Source: an uncultured Prevotella sp.
GTDB taxonomy: Bacteria > Bacteroidota > Bacteroidia > Bacteroidales > Bacteroidaceae
Length of the DNA: 45,883 nt
Direction: 5' to 3'
Assembly (NCBI GenBank): GCA_944320235.1
Contig: CALUGQ010000015.1
Location: 1 to 45,883, forward strand
This document shows, one piece after another, positions 16,400-24,094 of this stretch. A program made the translations under genes and the position numbers. Each line of letters starts with the position of its first letter. Within the stretch, counting starts at the first letter, position 1. Under the pieces are notes generated by a model that made no database searches, had not been told where the DNA came from, and saw only the letters and a program-made list of their open reading frames with translations.

Positions 16400-17440
16400 C
16401 TAAAAGGTTGCGGCCCGCTGCTCCTCGATGGTGGCGCGCATCTTGTCCTGCCAGCGGCCGGCGGGCCTCCACCCCAGGCTCTCGAGCCTCCGCGTGTCGA
16501 ACACGGCGTGGGTCACGGCCGAGTAGCCACGCCGCTCGGCTTCGGGCGGCAGCTCTATGAGCACCTTGCGCCCGGCCATAGCCGCCACGGCCTCAGCCAG
16601 TTCGCGTATGGAGAAGCACGACGACGGGTCGGCAACGTTGTACGCCATGCCGCTCCCGCCTTTCAGCAGGATGTGGAGCAGGGCGCAGGCGCAGTCGGCC
16701 ACGTAGCACCACGAGCGCAGCTGGCTGCCGTCGCTCTTCATCACTATGTCCTCGCCGCGCAGCACGTTGCGTATGAACTGGGCGTACACGCGGTTGTCGG
16801 CCTCAGTGAAATGAGGTCCGTAGGTGTGGCAGGGGCGGGCAATCACCACGTCGGCGCCATGCTCTGCGGCGTAGCTTGCGCACAAGGTCTCGGCCGCGCG
16901 CTTGGCCGAGGGGTAGCAGGCGCGCGCCGTGGCGCAGTCTACATAGCCGCTGTCGCCCTCGGCGAAAGGCTTGCCGCCGTCGCCCTGCCCGTACACCTCG
17001 CCCGACGAGACGTAGAGGAAGCGGCGCAGGCCGTGCGCCATGCCGTAGGCGAGCAGGTTGTCGGTGCCGTTGAAGTTGGCCCGCATCACCTCCACTGGCG
17101 ACGAGGCGAACGCCGCGGGCGAAGCTCCCCCGGCGGCGTGGATGATATAGTGGAAGTCGGTGGCGAAGGCGGGCTTTTCGTTTACGTCGTAATTCACGAA
17201 GCAGAAGCCACCGTCGCCTGCGTAGCGGGCAAACCGGCGCTGCGCCCGGGCGGCGTTGCGCCCGGCGGCGAACACGCGGTAGTCGCGCCCCGGGCGGGCC
17301 ATGAGCACATCGACGAGGCATCCGCCTATCAGGCCCGTTGCGCCCGTCACGAGGATGTTGCAGCCAGAGAGCCTGCCCCAGGGCAGGTCGGCCGAGGCGG
17401 CGGCGGCCACGTCGGCGGCGTAAGCGCTCACTTCAGCCAT
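16400..17440 (-). CDS. NAD-dependent epimerase/dehydratase (extended SDR)
   Basis: A 346-residue extended short-chain dehydrogenase acting on a nucleotide-linked sugar or alditol precursor. The Rossmann motif is VTGATGLIGG at about 31-40. The catalytic Tyr-Lys pair is in ACYPSAKRAAE (YxxxK), and the serine is in YVSSGEVYG. The start at 17440 (MAEVSAY) overlaps the end of the cytidylyltransferase gene by 13 bp, so the pair is co-translated. The frame continues upstream only as antisense noise. With the cytidylyltransferase and LicD it may supply or modify a CDP-activated substituent. The exact reaction (epimerase, dehydratase or reductase) is not decided by the sequence. Confidence 0.87.
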   Translation of the reverse strand: MAEVSAYAADVAAAASADLPWGRLSGCNILVTGATGLIGGCLVDVLMARPGRDYRVFAAGRNAARAQRRFARYAGDGGFCFVNYDVNEKPAFATDFHYIIHAAGGASPAAFASSPVEVMRANFNGTDNLLAYGMAHGLRRFLYVSSGEVYGQGDGGKPFAEGDSGYVDCATARACYPSAKRAAETLCASYAAEHGADVVIARPCHTYGPHFTEADNRVYAQFIRNVLRGEDIVMKSDGSQLRSWCYVADCACALLHILLKGGSGMAYNVADPSSCFSIRELAEAVAAMAGRKVLIELPPEAERRGYSAVTHAVFDTRRLESLGWRPAGRWQDKMRATIEEQRAATF

Positions 17441-18144
17441 GACTCCTTCTCGACGTGCATCAGGGCCTTGAGTATCTCCAGGTCCTCGACGGTGGTTATC
17501 TTTATGTTCTTCTCCGAGCCGGGGACAATGTGCATCTCGCCAAGCCCCAGCTCGGCTATGAGCGTGCACGAGGCCACGCTGTTGGTGACGCCGCGCTCCG
17601 CCGCCGCCTCGTGGGCGGCGATGATGTTGCGCAGGCGGAAGGTCTGCGGCGTCTGCGTGCGCACCAGCTTGTCGCGCGGTATGCTGGTGACCGCGGCGAA
17701 GCCGTCGTCGCTCTCGAGTATCGCCTCGCGGCACTTTATGCCCGTGATGGCATAGCCGTACTTCTGGCAGATGGCTATGTTCGACGATATTATGTCCTGC
17801 GAGAGCAACGGGCGCACCGCATCGTGTATGAGCACGAGGTCGTCGCCCGTGCAGCCGGCGTCGCGCAGCCCGTAGATACCGTTGCGTATTGACGCCTGCC
17901 CGTTGTCGCCGCCGTCGAATATCCACTTCAGCTTGGTGACGGAGAACTGGTTGGCATACGAGCGCAGCACCGTCTGCCAGCCGTCGAGGCACACCACGGC
18001 GATGCCGTTGATGTCGGGGTGGCGCTCAAAGGCGAGCATCGTGTGGATGATTATCGGGCAGTTGTCTACGTGCATGAACTGCTTGGGTATGTCCTGCCCC
18101 ATCCTGTTGCCGGAGCCTCCGGCTATTATCAAGGCGTAATTCAT
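17428..18144 (-). CDS. TarI/IspD-type cytidylyltransferase
   Basis: A 238-residue enzyme that activates a phosphorylated alditol with CTP. The nucleotide-binding loop is AGGSGNRMGQDIPKQF at about 8-23, and HDAVRPL is conserved at about 106. IPKQF and the position between LicD and an epimerase favour TarI-like activity on ribitol-5-phosphate or a similar substrate over the MEP-pathway IspD role. It begins 13 bp after the LicD stop and overlaps the epimerase by 13 bp. The product would be the CDP-linked donor used by LicD. The substrate is inferred. Confidence 0.85.
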   Translation of the reverse strand: MNYALIIAGGSGNRMGQDIPKQFMHVDNCPIIIHTMLAFERHPDINGIAVVCLDGWQTVLRSYANQFSVTKLKWIFDGGDNGQASIRNGIYGLRDAGCTGDDLVLIHDAVRPLLSQDIISSNIAICQKYGYAITGIKCREAILESDDGFAAVTSIPRDKLVRTQTPQTFRLRNIIAAHEAAAERGVTNSVASCTLIAELGLGEMHIVPGSEKNIKITTVEDLEILKALMHVEKESWLK

Positions 18145-18157
18145 ACTCTGTGTCTTG

Positions 18158-19036
18158 CTATCTTGTCTTTACTTTCGTCATTACTTCGGCCAGCGTCTCC
18201 CTGCGGCTGAGGTTTATGTAGAAGCGGCTGTGCTTCCCGGTGCGCTGCTCCACGGGCGGCAGCTGCATGTAGTCGCCGAAGAAGTGGCGCAGGTAAGTGT
18301 CGTACTGCTCCGGCAGGCGCACCGTGACGCCTTCGAAGGTGAACGCCGCGCCCTTGCCGAGCCACTCCTTCGGGAACACTTCCCTCATGCCGTAGGAGCC
18401 GGTGTACACCTGCACGTTCCTGGCCGAGGCGTAACCGTACTTGTGGCTGATGGCGTCCATCTGCCCGATGAGCGCCCGCCGCAGCCGCCTGCGGGCGAAG
18501 AACGCCGCTGTCTTCACGGCAAAGCGGCCCCATTCGGCCGGCTTGGCGAGCAGGCTTATGTATTCGAAGAAACTGTTGTGGGTGGAGATGGCGTTAAGGC
18601 GGTTGATTATCTTGGTGTATTTACGCTTGAGCCGCTTGGCTTCCTCAACGTCGTCATCGGTGGCATCGAGCGGGAATATGTCGATGTAAAGCCCCGTCAC
18701 ACACGGAATCCGGCTGTCCTCCACAAGCGTGGTGCGCTTGTCGGCCAGCTTCGAGAAGTAAAGCGGGTATGTGTCATCGCCATAAGGCGTTATCAGCTCG
18801 TAGTCGCCGAGGTCGGCATGCTGCCCTATCTCAAGCAGGCGGTCGTAGTCGGGGCGCGGCATGATGACGTCGATGTCGTCGTCCCAAGGTATGATTCCGT
18901 GGTGGCGCACTGCCCCTATGGCCGTTCCGGCGCAGCAGTAGTAAGTAAGCCCGTGCCGTTCGCACAGGCCGATGAACGCCTTGAACACGCCCATTATGGT
19001 GGCGTTCCACTCTTTCTTTATGTCGTTGATGTCCAT
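18158..19036 (-). CDS. LicD-family phosphotransferase
   Basis: A 292-residue nucleotidyltransferase-fold enzyme that moves a phospho-alditol or phosphocholine-type group from a CDP donor to a glycan. The signature GTAIGAVRHHGIIPWDDDIDV with its metal-binding aspartates lies at about 42-62, and the downstream PLDATDDD segment is also typical. The ATG at 19036 (MDINDIKKEW) is the better start; an alternative at 19072 adds twelve residues that look non-conserved. It is third of five genes on this strand, after two glycosyltransferases and before the cytidylyltransferase. Confidence 0.88.
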   Translation of the reverse strand: MDINDIKKEWNATIMGVFKAFIGLCERHGLTYYCCAGTAIGAVRHHGIIPWDDDIDVIMPRPDYDRLLEIGQHADLGDYELITPYGDDTYPLYFSKLADKRTTLVEDSRIPCVTGLYIDIFPLDATDDDVEEAKRLKRKYTKIINRLNAISTHNSFFEYISLLAKPAEWGRFAVKTAAFFARRRLRRALIGQMDAISHKYGYASARNVQVYTGSYGMREVFPKEWLGKGAAFTFEGVTVRLPEQYDTYLRHFFGDYMQLPPVEQRTGKHSRFYINLSRRETLAEVMTKVKTR

Positions 19037-19135
19037 ATGCGTCCTTGTTGTGCAGGTAAACCGGGCCTCCATGGCGCGGTGCGGTGCACCCGGCCGGGCT
19101 GCGGTGCGCCCACGCCTGGCAGGCGTGGTGGCCGT

Positions 19136-20236
19136 TCACTTGCCTTTCCTATATAATTCCTCGTACTTCCTGCGCATCGTCCCCACCCCGAAAAGCTCTT
19201 GGGCATGGCGCTCGGCGCGGTCGGCGAGAGCCTTGCGGTCGGCTTGCGGCAGCACCTCGCGGAACAGGCGGAGATATTGCTCTAAGCTGTTGCCCTCCAC
19301 CCTCAGCGGCCAGTCGGGAGGCATGGTGTCGCCCAGGCCTGGGCAATTGTTTATGATGTTAGGCAGGCGGGCCATGGATGCCTCGATGGAAACAATGCTC
19401 AGGCCCTCGAACTCCGACGGCATGAGCATATAGTCGAACGACGGCATGAAGGCAGGCAGGCCGTAGAGCGGCGGGCGCAGGCTGGCGTTTGCAAGCCCGG
19501 CGAGCCTCCGCCGCACCTCGCCAAGCAACTGCCCGTCGCCTATTATGTGGAAGAAATACCGGCTGTCGCCGCGCAGGCAGCTGATGATGTCGAGCAGGCG
19601 GGCTACGCCTTTCTGCGGCTCCAGGCGCCCGGCGAACAGCACGTTCACCTTGCCGGGAACGATGCCGGGATACGGCTTTGGCCCGGGCAGCTCCACCCCG
19701 TTCAATATCATGGGCGGACGCTCGCCGTAAACCTGCGCGTAAGCATCCTGCACGGACGGCGATATGGCGATGTTGGCGCCCTGGCGGCAGAAGAACCGCT
19801 CCACAGCCGCCCCGAGCTTGCGCTGCCCTGTCCACAGCCTTGTGTTGTGGATGGTGCGCACCACGCGGCACCTCCGCGCAAGCCAGGGGAACAGGAGGAA
19901 GAAGGCGCGGATGCTCATGTCCGGCACTTCGGTGTGGGTATGGATTACATCGGGCCGCCACCGCAGCCACACGATGATGAAGCGCAGCGGGAACAGCAGC
20001 GCGGCAATGCGCTCGAAGAGGAAGTGGAAGCGCACATCGGGCATCAGCGCGCGGTGGCAGCGCACGCCTCCCTGGCGCAGCTCGCCGATGAACACCTTTG
20101 TGTAAGCCGAGCGGCCGCGCACAATCTCCAGCACATGATACTCCATGTCGGCCGCCGGCGACTTGGCTATGCTTGCCGCCACGCGCTCGGCCCCGCCCAT
20201 GTCGAAATGCGTTATGATATGGAACACCCTCTTCAT
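19136..20236 (-). CDS. Glycosyltransferase family 4
   Basis: A 366-residue GT-B retaining transferase. The N-terminal domain has THFDMGGAERV. The C-terminal donor domain has VLFAGRLEPQKGVARLLD, IIGDGQLLGEV and the E-x7-E region at SEFEGLSIVSIEA. The start ATG at 20236 overlaps the stop of the preceding gene as ATGA, a sign of coupling. It probably adds one sugar to the lipid-linked repeat unit of the surface glycan; the donor is unknown. A 99-bp gap with a GC-rich inverted repeat (near 19113-19130) separates it from licD. Confidence 0.9.
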   Translation of the reverse strand: MKRVFHIITHFDMGGAERVAASIAKSPAADMEYHVLEIVRGRSAYTKVFIGELRQGGVRCHRALMPDVRFHFLFERIAALLFPLRFIIVWLRWRPDVIHTHTEVPDMSIRAFFLLFPWLARRCRVVRTIHNTRLWTGQRKLGAAVERFFCRQGANIAISPSVQDAYAQVYGERPPMILNGVELPGPKPYPGIVPGKVNVLFAGRLEPQKGVARLLDIISCLRGDSRYFFHIIGDGQLLGEVRRRLAGLANASLRPPLYGLPAFMPSFDYMLMPSEFEGLSIVSIEASMARLPNIINNCPGLGDTMPPDWPLRVEGNSLEQYLRLFREVLPQADRKALADRAERHAQELFGVGTMRRKYEELYRKGK

Positions 20237-21306
20237 CGCCCGCTGCCGTTTACACATTCCTTTATCGTGCCCGCCACTTCAGCGGCGCAGTTCCTGTCGT
20301 TGTACAGCCTCTCGGCCAGCAGCCGGCCACGCCGGCCCATCGCCGCCGCCTCCTCCGGGTGCTCCGCCATGTAGCGTATGGCCCGCACCCAGCCCCCGGT
20401 GTCGTAATAAGGCACCGATATCCCGCACCCTTCCTTGTCGAAGTCGACCGGTATCTGCGGGTTGCGGCTGCAAATCACCGGCAGGCCGAGAGCCAGGGCC
20501 TCAACCACCGTGGTAAGCCCCACGGTGTATTTCGTCTCCATGCAGCAGATGACCACGCAGGCAGCGCGGTGCACGGGCAGGCAGAGCTTGTCTTGCTGGT
20601 AGCCCGACACGTAGTGGAGCCTCACGTTGCCGCCCACTTCCATCTGCCTGAAGAGCGCGGCGTAGTCAAGCTCGCAGTTGGTCTCGTTAAGGTAAATGTC
20701 TATCTGCTCGCCGGTGGCGTTGAACGCTTCGACCAGCGTGCGGAAGTCGCGCCGCTCGCGGCCCGTGGAGATGAAGCCGCCCCTCGCGGCCACGGGGTTG
20801 GCCTCCATCATGCGGTCGTAGAAGTCGAGGTCGGCCCCCCAATGGCCCACGCGCATCTGGCACGGGGCGACCTTCCCGGTCTTGAGCGAGTCGTCATAGA
20901 GTTTCTGCGAGAAGAAGAACATACGGTCTATGCCTTTGTAGAACAGCCGCCCGAGCCGGTCGCGCCACAGCTTGTCCGACTTTATCACCGGCTGGTGGTG
21001 CCAGATTACTATCTTCGGGCGGAAGAGTCCCAGCGCCCTCAGGAATATTATAAGCTCGATGCCTTTGTAGTGCGTGGCGTACACGGCATCGATGCGCTCC
21101 GGGCAGGTAAGGATGCGCCAGGCGGTGTACAGGGCCGTCCGCCAACGCGAGTGGTAGTCGCGGTGGCGGTGCATCACCATCTCTATGCCGTGGTCGGCAA
21201 GGTGGGTTGCGCCGTAGAGGAAATGGCCCGGGAAAGCGCCGCGCCGCCATCGGCCGTAGATGTACTGCACGTCCTCCGTGTGGTAGAAATATATCTTCAT
21301 CCTCAT
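20233..21306 (-). CDS. Glycosyltransferase (GT4-like, GT-B fold)
   Basis: A 357-residue putative transferase and the first gene of the minus-strand glycan operon. The C-terminal half has YTVGLTTVVEALALGLPVICSRNPQ, the donor-binding block of GT-B enzymes, and FISTGRERRDFRTLVEAF resembles the usual domain-linking strand. The N-terminal half is less conserved. Start codons at 21306 and 21300 are both possible; everything upstream belongs to the leader repeat. Its stop codon overlaps the next gene's start by one base (ATGA). Confidence 0.82.
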   Translation of the reverse strand: MRMKIYFYHTEDVQYIYGRWRRGAFPGHFLYGATHLADHGIEMVMHRHRDYHSRWRTALYTAWRILTCPERIDAVYATHYKGIELIIFLRALGLFRPKIVIWHHQPVIKSDKLWRDRLGRLFYKGIDRMFFFSQKLYDDSLKTGKVAPCQMRVGHWGADLDFYDRMMEANPVAARGGFISTGRERRDFRTLVEAFNATGEQIDIYLNETNCELDYAALFRQMEVGGNVRLHYVSGYQQDKLCLPVHRAACVVICCMETKYTVGLTTVVEALALGLPVICSRNPQIPVDFDKEGCGISVPYYDTGGWVRAIRYMAEHPEEAAAMGRRGRLLAERLYNDRNCAAEVAGTIKECVNGSGR

Positions 21307-21385
21307 GCCATGCTTTCTCCCGCCGCCGACAGCCCGGCTGCGGGCGTTCACTGTGGGTGGTGCGCTCCGTGGCGTCTTGCCTGTA

Positions 21386-21461
21386 TGCAAAGACAATGCC
21401 GGCGAGCGGGAAGAGGGCCAGCTCACAATCTCCCGGGCGCAGCTTATCTCATGCAAAGATA
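21386..21461 (-). repeat. Promoter-leader repeat, copy 2
   Basis: On the minus strand: TATCTTTGCATGAG, then AAGCTGCGCCCGGGAGATTG, a variable stretch, then GCATTGTCTTTGCA. It is the leader of the five-gene glycan operon and matches copies at 12739 and 37901. About 80 nt separate its end from the first ATG. Confidence 0.7.
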
Positions 21462-21484
21462 ATGCATTTCTTTTGGAAATCAAA
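21454..21484 (-). promoter_or_regulatory. Promoter of the minus-strand glycan operon
   Basis: Minus-strand -7 box TATCTTTG (21454-21461) and TTTG -33 box (21481-21484), 19 bp apart. It interlocks with the + strand promoter: each -33 lies inside the other promoter's spacer. Confidence 0.7.
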
Positions 21485-21502
21485 CTTTTATTGTTACTTT
21501 TG
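21472..21502 (+). promoter_or_regulatory. Promoter of the flippase gene
   Basis: TTTG (21472-21475) and TACTTTTG (21495-21502) are 19 bp apart. The ATG at 21513 is only 10 bp after the -7 box, so the transcript would be nearly leaderless. Confidence 0.65.
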
Positions 21503-21512
21503 TAAAACGAAT

Positions 21513-22955
21513 ATGGAAACATTGAAGGAAAAGACTGCCAAAGGCCTGTTCTGGGGCGCGGTGAACAACGGCGCCACCCAGCTGCTCAACATAGTGATAG
21601 GCATATTCCTGGCGCGGCTGCTCTCGCCGGGCGACTATGGCCTTGTGGGCATGCTGTCCATCTTCTCGGCCATTGCCGGCAACCTGCAGAGCAGCGGTTT
21701 CTCTACGGCGATAGTCAACATGAAGAGCCCCACGGCCCGCGACTACAACGCCGTGTTCTGGTTCAACGTGCTCACGAGCCTGGCCATCTACGCCGTGCTG
21801 TTCTTCTCGGCCCCGCTCATAGCGGCGTACTTCCGCCAGCCGTGCCTGGTGGAGCTGTCGAGGCTGGTGTTCCTTTCGTTTGTCATTGCCTCGTTCGGCA
21901 TAGCCCACAACGCCTACATGTTCAAGAACATGATGAACCGCGAGCTGGCGGCCATAGGCGTGGTGGCCCTGGTGGTGTCGGGCGCGGCGGGCATAGCCAT
22001 GGCCTACTGCGGCATGGCCTACTGGAGCCTGGCCTGGCAGCAGATAATCTACATCGCCATGGTGAACATAGGCCGTTACCGCTTCACGCCGTGGAGGCCG
22101 AGCCTGCGGGTGGACTTCTCGCCGATAAGGCGCATGTTCCCCTTCAGCGTGAAGATTCTTGTCACCACGATAGTCAACACGGTGAGCAACAACATCCTCA
22201 CCTTCATCTTCGGGCGGCTCTACAAGCCCAGCGCGGTGGGCAACTTCTCGCAGGCATACAAGTGGAACTTCATGGCCTACTCGTTCGTGTCGGGCACCGT
22301 GGCCCAGGTGGCGCAGCCCGTGCTGGCGGCCATCGCCGACGATGCCGGGCGCGAGAAGCGCGTGTTCCGCAAGATGACCCGCTTCACGGCCTTCATCGCC
22401 TTCCCGGCCATGCTGGGCTTCTCGCTGGTGGCCAACGAGTTCATAACCATCGCCATCTCGTCGAAGTGGGCCGACAGCATACCGCTCATGCAGACGCTGT
22501 GCGTGGGCGGGGCGTTCATGCCGCTGTACACGCTGTTCCAGAACCTGGCCATAAGCCGCGGTCGGTCGGGCATATACATGTGGTGCAACATCGCCCAGAT
22601 AGCGCTCCAGATAGCCATCATCATGGCCTTCCACAGCCATGGCATCGAGGCCATGGTGGCCGCCTACACGGCGTTCAACATACTGTGGCTCGGCGTGTGG
22701 CACGCAGCGGCTGGGCGGCTCATCGGCCTGCGCGCAGCCGAGTTCATCGCCGACATCGGGCCGTTTGCCATCGTGGCGGCCGCCGTGGTCGGCGTGGCAT
22801 GGGCCGTGACGCTGCCGGTGGGCAACATCGTGCTGCGGCTGTTGCTCAAGGTGGCGGTCACGGCGGCGCTCTACTTTGCCGCCATGCGCGTGGCGCGCGT
22901 GCAGATATTGCAGGAGTGCATTGATTTCATGGTGAAAAAGACAAGGAGGAAGTGA
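21513..22955 (+). CDS. Wzx-like oligosaccharide flippase
   Basis: A 480-residue membrane protein of the MOP/polysaccharide-export flippase superfamily, with about 12 to 14 membrane segments. It turns lipid-linked repeat units to the periplasmic side of the inner membrane. The start METLKEKTAKGLFWGAVNN and the segment ARLLSPGDYGLVGMLSIFSAIAGNLQSSGFSTAIV are characteristic of the Polysacc_synt_3 branch. The ATG at 21513 agrees with the promoter just upstream; the frame from 21207 reads through the leader repeat. A GT2 gene follows 3 bp later, so the two form an operon divergent from the glycosyltransferase/LicD operon. Confidence 0.92.
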   Translation: METLKEKTAKGLFWGAVNNGATQLLNIVIGIFLARLLSPGDYGLVGMLSIFSAIAGNLQSSGFSTAIVNMKSPTARDYNAVFWFNVLTSLAIYAVLFFSAPLIAAYFRQPCLVELSRLVFLSFVIASFGIAHNAYMFKNMMNRELAAIGVVALVVSGAAGIAMAYCGMAYWSLAWQQIIYIAMVNIGRYRFTPWRPSLRVDFSPIRRMFPFSVKILVTTIVNTVSNNILTFIFGRLYKPSAVGNFSQAYKWNFMAYSFVSGTVAQVAQPVLAAIADDAGREKRVFRKMTRFTAFIAFPAMLGFSLVANEFITIAISSKWADSIPLMQTLCVGGAFMPLYTLFQNLAISRGRSGIYMWCNIAQIALQIAIIMAFHSHGIEAMVAAYTAFNILWLGVWHAAAGRLIGLRAAEFIADIGPFAIVAAAVVGVAWAVTLPVGNIVLRLLLKVAVTAALYFAAMRVARVQILQECIDFMVKKTRRK

Positions 22956-22958
22956 GGC

Positions 22959-23876
22959 ATGGAAGTATCGGTTGTCATCCCCGTATATAATAAGGAGGAA
23001 TATGTGGAGCAGTGCCTCAGGAGCGTGCTCGCGCAGCAGTTCGACGGCTTTGAGGTGATTGCCGTGGACGACGGCAGCACCGACGGCTCCGGCGCCGTGT
23101 GCGACCGCCTGGCTGCCCGCGACGCCCGCCTGCGCGTTGTCCACACGCCCAACGGCGGCGTGACGGCGGCCAGGCGGCGGGGCGTGGAGGAGGCACGCGG
23201 GCGCTACGTCACCTTTGCCGACGCCGACGACATGATGCTGCCCGGCGGGCTGCGCAGCCTTTACGACGCTATAGAGCGCGAGCAGGCCGACGAGGTGGTG
23301 GCCACATACCGCAACCAGCACGGGCAGCACGTTGACAGCGGGCTGCGCGGCGCAGCCGACCCGGCCTTCATGATCCGCCAGCTGCTCGGCAACAGGGCGC
23401 GCTTCTGCGTGCTGTGGGCGGTCATCTTCAGGCGCGGGCTGCTCGACGGGTGCCTTGGCGCGCCGCGACAGATACGCTCGGGCGAGGACATCCTGATGCA
23501 GGTGATGTGCCTGGTGAAGCGGCCCAAGGTGGTATGCATACCCGACTGCGTTTACTTCTACAACGAGGGGCTGCCCAACGACCGCCGCCTGGAGCTCGAC
23601 GAGCAGATCGTCTATGACCGGGTGCTGCGCGAGGCGCTCGCCCCGTGCTGGGGCGAGCACAGCGACGACTTCACCTTGCGGCAGCTGAAGATGTATGAGA
23701 ACTTCATCGACCAGAAGATGTTCTACGTGCGCAAAGCCTACTACCACCGGCTGCGCCCGCGCCTCAACGCAAGCCTGCCGCTGGCCGACCGCCTGGCGTT
23801 CCTCCTGCCGCCGCGGCTTGCCTACTTCCCCATACACCTGAAGAAGAAGCTGGCCAACAGGAGATTGGCTCAATAA
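22959..23876 (+). CDS. Glycosyltransferase family 2
   Basis: A 305-residue GT-A transferase. The classical N-terminus VSVVIPVYNKEEYVEQCLRS and VDDGSTDGSG are intact, and FADADDMMLPGGL holds the metal-binding DAD. It starts 3 bp after the flippase and likely shares its mRNA. The stop codon TAA at 23874 is directly followed by the GGAGTTA-type repeat, which fills the gap to the convergent DUF6080 gene. Donor sugar unknown. Confidence 0.93.
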   Translation: MEVSVVIPVYNKEEYVEQCLRSVLAQQFDGFEVIAVDDGSTDGSGAVCDRLAARDARLRVVHTPNGGVTAARRRGVEEARGRYVTFADADDMMLPGGLRSLYDAIEREQADEVVATYRNQHGQHVDSGLRGAADPAFMIRQLLGNRARFCVLWAVIFRRGLLDGCLGAPRQIRSGEDILMQVMCLVKRPKVVCIPDCVYFYNEGLPNDRRLELDEQIVYDRVLREALAPCWGEHSDDFTLRQLKMYENFIDQKMFYVRKAYYHRLRPRLNASLPLADRLAFLLPPRLAYFPIHLKKKLANRRLAQ

Positions 23877-24094
23877 GGAGTATTGCTTAGGAGAGTCTTG
23901 TTTAGGAGAGTCTTGTTTAGGAGTTAGAAGGAGTTAGAGGGAGTTACAAGGAGTTATAGGACAATGGCGGCTGTGGCAGTTTGTTGCCATGGAGCGCATC
24001 TGCATACGTCCTCTAAGTCCTTGTAACTCCCTCTAACTCCTTCTAACTCCTTCTAACTCCTTCTAACTCCTAAACAATACTCCTTCTAACTCCC
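23875..24094. repeat. Long inverted array of GGAGTTAGAA decamers between convergent genes
   Basis: The left arm (23875-23962) and right arm (24009-24094) are inverted copies sharing TTTAGGAGTTAGAAGGAG, TTAGAGGGAGTTACAAGGA and an outer GGAGTATTG. The left arm has two copies of a 15-mer (AGTCTTGTTTAGGAG). The right arm has extra GGAGTTAGAA decamers. The central 46 bp are unique. The right arm contains the stop codon of the minus-strand gene (GGG AGT TAG). Such an RNA would fold into a long stem from either side. Confidence 0.85.

Noticed and set aside
16235-17755. A 506-residue + strand frame over the epimerase and cytidylyltransferase genes
   Set aside because: Shadow of two well-supported minus-strand genes.
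17428-18144. Annotation as the MEP-pathway enzyme IspD
   Set aside because: The IPKQF motif and neighbours (LicD, epimerase, glycosyltransferases) fit a TarI-like role better, although IspD activity cannot be excluded.
19113-19130. Small inverted repeat between the GT4 and LicD genes as a terminator
   Set aside because: Short stem and no T-run, and the downstream operon genes would then lack any visible promoter.
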